Source: Scatavimonas merdipullorum
GTDB taxonomy: Bacteria > Bacillota > Clostridia > Oscillospirales > Acutalibacteraceae
Direction: 5' to 3'
DNA length: 64,000 nt
Assembly (NCBI GenBank): GCA_018712865.1
Contig: DVGH01000053.1
Span: forward strand, 1-64,000
Of this stretch, positions 60,642 through 64,000 are shown one piece after another; positions within the stretch are counted from its first letter, which is position 1; the number at the start of each line of letters is the position of its first letter. The translations under genes and the position numbers were made by a program. Under the pieces are notes generated by a model that was not told the origin of the DNA, made no database searches, and was given only the letters and a program-made list of their open reading frames with translations.

Positions 60642-60670
60642 ATCATACCATATGCATCGCGCCCTGTCAA
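60642..60670 (-). promoter_or_regulatory. Distal Rex-controlled promoter of the hydrogenase operon
   Basis: On the minus strand a perfect TTGACA (60665-60670) and TATGAT (60642-60647) are 17 bases apart. The predicted start is near 60635, immediately before the Rex-type palindrome, giving a leader of about 180 bases to the ferredoxin gene. Confidence 0.82.
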
Positions 60671-60754
60671 GCTCTGCCTGCCTATCCGTCAGGCAGACGG
60701 CAACTTTTGGGTACATATATTTTTACAAAGCTGCACTTGCAAATATATAAACTT
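60671..60754. other. Non-coding stretch before the Rex promoter
   Basis: CTGCCTG and CAGGCAG form a hairpin near 60675-60697, but no T tract follows on either strand, so it is not called a terminator. Nothing else is recognised. Confidence 0.4.
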
Positions 60755-61645
60755 TTATGGTATGCCGCTCAGGTCAAAATTGGGGACAAAACGCATATCG
60801 GCTGCTGTAAGCTCCTGCGTAAAACCTGCAAGGTCAAGCGCAAACAGACAGTCCAGCACTTTTTGATATTCCCGCCTTGTAATTTTCCGGTTGATTTCCG
60901 GGTATTGCTGCGCCTTGCCACAGGGTATGTACTGTGCCATCAGGCTTACCAGCACCTGCCGTTGAAAATTTTTTTGCAAAAGGCTGAGTACCTCCATGCT
61001 GTTTTTAGTATGCATAGGCAGTATTAAATGACGTACAACCGTGCCCTTTTGCAGCATGCCATCCGAAGCAAAGCAAGGCGGGCCTGTCTGCCGCACCATT
61101 TCGCGTATCGCCTGCAGAGCTGTTTCACGATAGCCCGGCGCGGAAGAATACCGCACGGAAAGCTGATCGTCTGCATATTTAAAATCCGGCAGATAAATGT
61201 CCACCGCACCCTCCAGCCGCTGCAGGCTTTCGACCGTTTCATATCCCGAACAATTATATACAACCGGGATATTCGGCCTATAAAGCGCAAGGCTTTCCAA
61301 TACGGCATCTATATAATGGGAAGCGCTGACAAGGTTGATATTGTGTACGCCACCTTCTTCCAGCTTTTGGTAACAACGCGCAAGCGTTTGCGGCGTGACC
61401 TCCTGTCCATAGCCCTGCGCAGATATGCGGTAATTCTGGCAATAAACACAGCGCAGGACACAACCGCTGAAAAACACAGCCCCGCTGCCCTTTTTTCCGC
61501 TGATGCAAGGCTCTTCCCAGTAATGGGGCGCTATTCGCGCGACCTTTGGAAGCGTTCCCGCTTTACAAAAACCGCTGCCGCTGTGTTCCCCCCTGTACGC
61601 GCCACAATTGCGCGGGCAGGCATGGCAGCTTTCTATAACCATCAT
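60755..61645 (-). CDS. PflX-like radical SAM protein
   Basis: A 296-residue radical SAM protein of the COG1313 (PflX) type. The cluster motif is C-x3-C-x2-C in GCVLRCVYCQNY. An extra N-terminal Cys pair (SCHACPRNCG) may bind a second cluster. The middle (VYNCSGYETVESLQRL) resembles pyruvate formate-lyase activases. The substrate is unknown; a glycyl-radical enzyme is possible but none is nearby. AAAGGGG lies ten bases before the ATG. It is coupled to the preceding glycosylase gene (15-base gap). Confidence 0.87.
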   Translation of the reverse strand: MMVIESCHACPRNCGAYRGEHSGSGFCKAGTLPKVARIAPHYWEEPCISGKKGSGAVFFSGCVLRCVYCQNYRISAQGYGQEVTPQTLARCYQKLEEGGVHNINLVSASHYIDAVLESLALYRPNIPVVYNCSGYETVESLQRLEGAVDIYLPDFKYADDQLSVRYSSAPGYRETALQAIREMVRQTGPPCFASDGMLQKGTVVRHLILPMHTKNSMEVLSLLQKNFQRQVLVSLMAQYIPCGKAQQYPEINRKITRREYQKVLDCLFALDLAGFTQELTAADMRFVPNFDLSGIP

Positions 61646-61660
61646 ATTCCAAGCGCCCCT

Positions 61661-62161
61661 TTAAATATACTGCAAAATAACCCTGTATGCCTCCAATAGC
61701 TTTTCAAACGTATAAAAGCGGCAATTGGCCGGGCTGGTGGACGGCAACGCTTTTGCATGCACACCGGTTTGCGGCAGGCAATACCGGTTATAAATACGAT
61801 ACGCCTTAGAACCCGTTGTAAAAATTGCGCGGATGTCCGCTGCCTGTAGAATCTTTCCAATATCGTTTACAACGGGGTTTTTGATGCTGCCGTCGTCCGC
61901 ACCCCGTATTTCACAGGATGCCAGTACGTCCCACAGCGCGATGCGGCGCGTTAACAAAAATTCCGTCCGTGCGGCGTTGGTATTTGGAATCGCACAGGAA
62001 AACAGCGTTGCAAGCACCTTCCAAAACCGGTTTTGCGGATGTCCGTAATAAAAACCGACTTCACGCGACTTAGGCGACGGCATCGTCCCAAGCAGCAAAA
62101 TCCTGGAATGCCGATCAAAAACGGGCGGTATCGTGTGGATGACCGTTTGATTTTTCTGCAC
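61661..62161 (-). CDS. DNA-deoxyinosine glycosylase
   Basis: A 166-residue family 6 uracil-DNA-glycosylase-fold enzyme, expected to remove hypoxanthine (deaminated adenine) from DNA. The N-terminal LGTMPSPKSREVGFYYGHPQ carries the catalytic region, and LPSTSPAN is the second family motif. Start is GTG at 62161 after AAGGAAG. It pairs with the radical SAM gene. Confidence 0.88.
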   Translation of the reverse strand: MQKNQTVIHTIPPVFDRHSRILLLGTMPSPKSREVGFYYGHPQNRFWKVLATLFSCAIPNTNAARTEFLLTRRIALWDVLASCEIRGADDGSIKNPVVNDIGKILQAADIRAIFTTGSKAYRIYNRYCLPQTGVHAKALPSTSPANCRFYTFEKLLEAYRVILQYI

Positions 62162-62201
62162 AAGCTTTCTCTTCCTTCAAAAGCGGTTTTCCGCATAATT
62201 T

Positions 62202-62771
62202 TTACTGATTTTGCTGTTTTTCAATTTCTCTTACCGGCTTGCAGGGGTTCCCAACCGCAACCACTCCGGACGGAATATCTTTTACAACAACGCTGCCTGC
62301 GCCAATGACCGTGTTGTCCCCTATTGTAACACCCGGCAAAATGGTAACGCCGCCCCCAATCCACACATTATTGCCGATTGTTACCGGCAGCGCGCTTTCT
62401 ATCATCTGGTTGCGCGTTTCTACGTCCAGCGGATGTGTGGCTGTATAAATCCCGACATTCGGTGCGATAAACACATGGTCTCCAATTTTCACCGGGGCAC
62501 AATCCAATATAACACAATTATGGTTGGCATAAAAATGCTCGCCCAGAGTGATGTTATAGCCGTAATCGCAATGGAAGGACTGCTCCATCCAGACAAATTC
62601 CCCCGTTTTGCCCAGAAGCTTTTTTAAAACGGATATTTTTTCCTCCTCCTGCGAAGGCTTAAGCGTATTGAAGATATAACACAGCTCCTTCGCGTGACGC
62701 CTATCCCGGGTCAGCTCTTCATCCATCGGGTTATAAAGCATACTGTTGATCATTTTTTCTTTTTCTGTCAT
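62202..62771 (-). CDS. Maltose/galactoside O-acetyltransferase-like protein
   Basis: A 189-residue left-handed beta-helix acetyltransferase, transferring acetyl from acetyl-CoA to sugars. The N-terminal MTEKEKMINSMLYNPMDEEL is the maltose acetyltransferase domain, and hexapeptide repeats such as IGDHVF, IGNNVW, IGDNTV follow; catalytic His is in IYTATHPLD. GAGGGA precedes the ATG. Substrate is not determined. Confidence 0.93.
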   Translation of the reverse strand: MTEKEKMINSMLYNPMDEELTRDRRHAKELCYIFNTLKPSQEEEKISVLKKLLGKTGEFVWMEQSFHCDYGYNITLGEHFYANHNCVILDCAPVKIGDHVFIAPNVGIYTATHPLDVETRNQMIESALPVTIGNNVWIGGGVTILPGVTIGDNTVIGAGSVVVKDIPSGVVAVGNPCKPVREIEKQQNQ

Positions 62772-62954
62772 TGTTCATCCCTCACAAAAAATCATTCCAT
62801 TTACTTATAACACCGAAAAAAACAGATGTAAAGAGAACGGTTTATTTTCTCTTTTCTATACAAGAGGTTATTCAGAATTTTGTATAAAAAATTCTAAAAT
62901 TTAAAACACGCTAAAGCTGTAAATATTTGCGGTTCTTACAAAGCCCGATACCAA
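62772..62954. other. Non-coding stretch upstream of the acetyltransferase
   Basis: AT-rich DNA upstream of the acetyltransferase gene. No gene is supported and no clear promoter pair was found. Confidence 0.4.
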
Positions 62955-62995
62955 CAAAAAAGCCGGACAGAAGCATTTGCTGCTTTCGTCCGGCT
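62955..62995 (-). terminator. Terminator of the P-type ATPase gene
   Basis: AGCCGGACAGAAGCA pairs with TGCTTTCGTCCGGCT around a five-base loop; on the minus strand it is followed by six T. It lies about 85 bases after the ATPase stop codon. Confidence 0.88.
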
Positions 62996-63081
62996 GCTGT
63001 TTTTGCCCCGCTGTACAAAACGCACAAGTGCTGCACACGCCCTGCTTTAAGCATGGAGACTTTCTATTTTCTGCATTTGGG

Positions 63082-64000
63082 TTACAAATTTAAGTGAAAC
63101 TGCTTATCTATTTTCAGCTTATCCATAATGCGAATCAAGAAGATAAACAGCAGTACGGAAACGGCCAGCAAGGGCAGCATAATCAGCAAAACTTCCATAC
63201 TAAACGGGTTTAAATTAAGCAATCCGCGGAATACGGTCAGCCCACATGTAAGCCCGGATGTGCACACGATAAACAGCGCAATCCTGAAAGGGTTAAACGG
63301 TATGCTCAGCTTGAAGATCAGCATCAGTCCCGTAAATCCGGTCAAAATAACACAAAGCGTTGAAATTTGTTCTGTTGTAAGGCCCACAAACATTGATAGG
63401 ATCAAAACAAAAATGACATCTAAAATAATTGTAAGCGCCGCAGGGATCGCTCTGGATATTACATTTAAAAAGAAATTCCCCTGTATTCTTTCATGGTTAG
63501 GTTCAAGCGCCAGCACAAAGGAAGGAAGCCCAATGGCAAACACATTGATCAGTGTCATCTGGATCGGCTCGAACGGATAATTGAAGTCGACAAACAAAAA
63601 CAGCAGTGCAAGTACAGACGAATAAATGGTTTTTACAAGAAAGAGCGCCGCGCTGCGCTGAATATTATTGATGGAACGCCTGCCTTCCGCTACAACCCTG
63701 GGCATGGATGAAAAATCCGAATTCAGCAGCACAAGCTGCGATACATTTCTGGCCGCGTCGCTTCCGCTGGCCATAGCCACCGAGCAGTCTGCTTCCTTCA
63801 AGGCAAGCACGTCGTTTACGCCGTCCCCCGTCATTGCAACTGTGTGCCCCGCCTCCTTTAACGCGCAAATCAAATCTTTTTTCTGCACAGGCGTTACTCT
63901 GCCGAAAATAGAATACTGCTCTGCCGCCGCTTTTATTTCCTCCGGCGTCTTAAGCGAAGTCGCGTCAACATACCGGTCGTAGCCTTTTAGCCCGGCTTCT
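63082..64000 (-). CDS. P-type cation ATPase (3' part)
   Basis: The last 305 residues of a P-type ATPase; the gene continues past the right edge, so its N-terminus, phosphorylation motif DKTGT and start are not seen. The visible part opens in the cytoplasmic domain (IFGRVTPVQKKDLICALKEAG), has the hinge motif MTGDGVNDVLALKEAD, and ends with six membrane helices. The order resembles HAD-IC cation pumps of the Exp7/YoaB type, with calcium, manganese or magnesium as possible ions; the ion cannot be decided here. Confidence 0.9.
   Translation of the reverse strand, partial: EAGLKGYDRYVDATSLKTPEEIKAAAEQYSIFGRVTPVQKKDLICALKEAGHTVAMTGDGVNDVLALKEADCSVAMASGSDAARNVSQLVLLNSDFSSMPRVVAEGRRSINNIQRSAALFLVKTIYSSVLALLFLFVDFNYPFEPIQMTLINVFAIGLPSFVLALEPNHERIQGNFFLNVISRAIPAALTIILDVIFVLILSMFVGLTTEQISTLCVILTGFTGLMLIFKLSIPFNPFRIALFIVCTSGLTCGLTVFRGLLNLNPFSMEVLLIMLPLLAVSVLLFIFLIRIMDKLKIDKQFHLNL

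Noticed and set aside
60671..60697. CTGCCTG/CAGGCAG hairpin as terminator of the radical SAM gene
   Set aside because: No T tract follows on either strand.

Overview
The window looks like a chromosomal segment of an anaerobic, endospore-forming Clostridia bacterium, probably an Oscillospiraceae/Ruminococcaceae-like gut or fibre-associated organism. The evidence is spoIIGA-sigE, spoIIP and gpr for sporulation; a V-type ATPase of the sodium-binding kind; two [FeFe]-hydrogenase-family proteins; formate-tetrahydrofolate ligase; and two secreted enzymes with dockerin modules. No rRNA, tRNA, insertion sequence, phage or CRISPR array was recognised. Most of the window reads as ordinary, densely packed core genome.

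Layout. 0.2-2.5 kb: a YlmC-like PRC-barrel protein, a DegV lipid-binding protein and a leucine-rich-repeat lipoprotein. 2.6-11.3 kb (minus): a nine-gene V-ATPase operon behind a near-consensus promoter, preceded by a 29-residue membrane miniprotein. 11.6-13.7 kb (plus): spoIIGA-sigE and an Asn-rich lipoprotein. 13.8-20.8 kb (minus): rpiR, a YhiN-like flavoprotein, cmk, plsC, a giant MORN-repeat protein and an MscS channel. 21-22.4 kb (plus): an isolated hisH-hisF pair. 22.5-30.9 kb (minus): a single-domain response regulator, then fhs-tsaE-tsaB-rpiB-upp, the c-di-AMP pair cdaA-cdaR, and a DUF3343/cysteine-desulfurase pair. 31-38.2 kb (minus): a PH-domain protein, phosphofructokinase and polyphosphate kinase, then asd-dapA-dapB with a free-standing aspartokinase-type ACT protein. 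38.4-41.7 kb (plus): queA-tgt-yajC and a TIGR04086 membrane protein. 41.7-44.8 kb (minus): an EamA transporter, a GH13 amylase lipoprotein and a DUF6106-like membrane protein. 44.9-49.8 kb (plus): a phenylalanine T-box leader, pheST, ireB and a Cu/Zn-SOD-like protein. 49.9-52.5 kb (minus): gpr, spoIIP and a proline-rich surface protein. 52.7-55.5 kb: two convergent dockerin proteins, a papain-like protease and a CHAP hydrolase. 55.8-60.7 kb (minus): the hydrogenase locus. 60.8-64 kb (minus): a PflX-like radical SAM protein with a deoxyinosine glycosylase, an acetyltransferase, and a P-type ATPase cut by the window end.

The most interesting locus is 55.8-60.7 kb. A thioredoxin-like [2Fe-2S] protein, a PAS-containing sensory (group C-like) [FeFe] hydrogenase, a SpoIIE-type phosphatase and a group B-like [FeFe] hydrogenase are co-directional and tightly packed. 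Upstream lies a TTGACA-17-TATGAT promoter with a perfect-arm Rex-type operator, TTGTTAA-N4-TTAACAA, just past the predicted start. This suggests that an NADH/NAD+-controlled promoter drives an H2/redox-sensing phosphatase module next to a hydrogenase. Parts of this architecture are known from Clostridia; its output in this organism is not visible here. Secondary points are the dockerin pair, the MORN protein, the free ACT regulator, a Spo0A-style promoter at spoIIGA, and a response regulator lacking its switch Thr/Ser.

All functions are inferred by reading sequences; no database search was run. Coordinates of start codons were adjusted by eye to ribosome-binding sites where stated.
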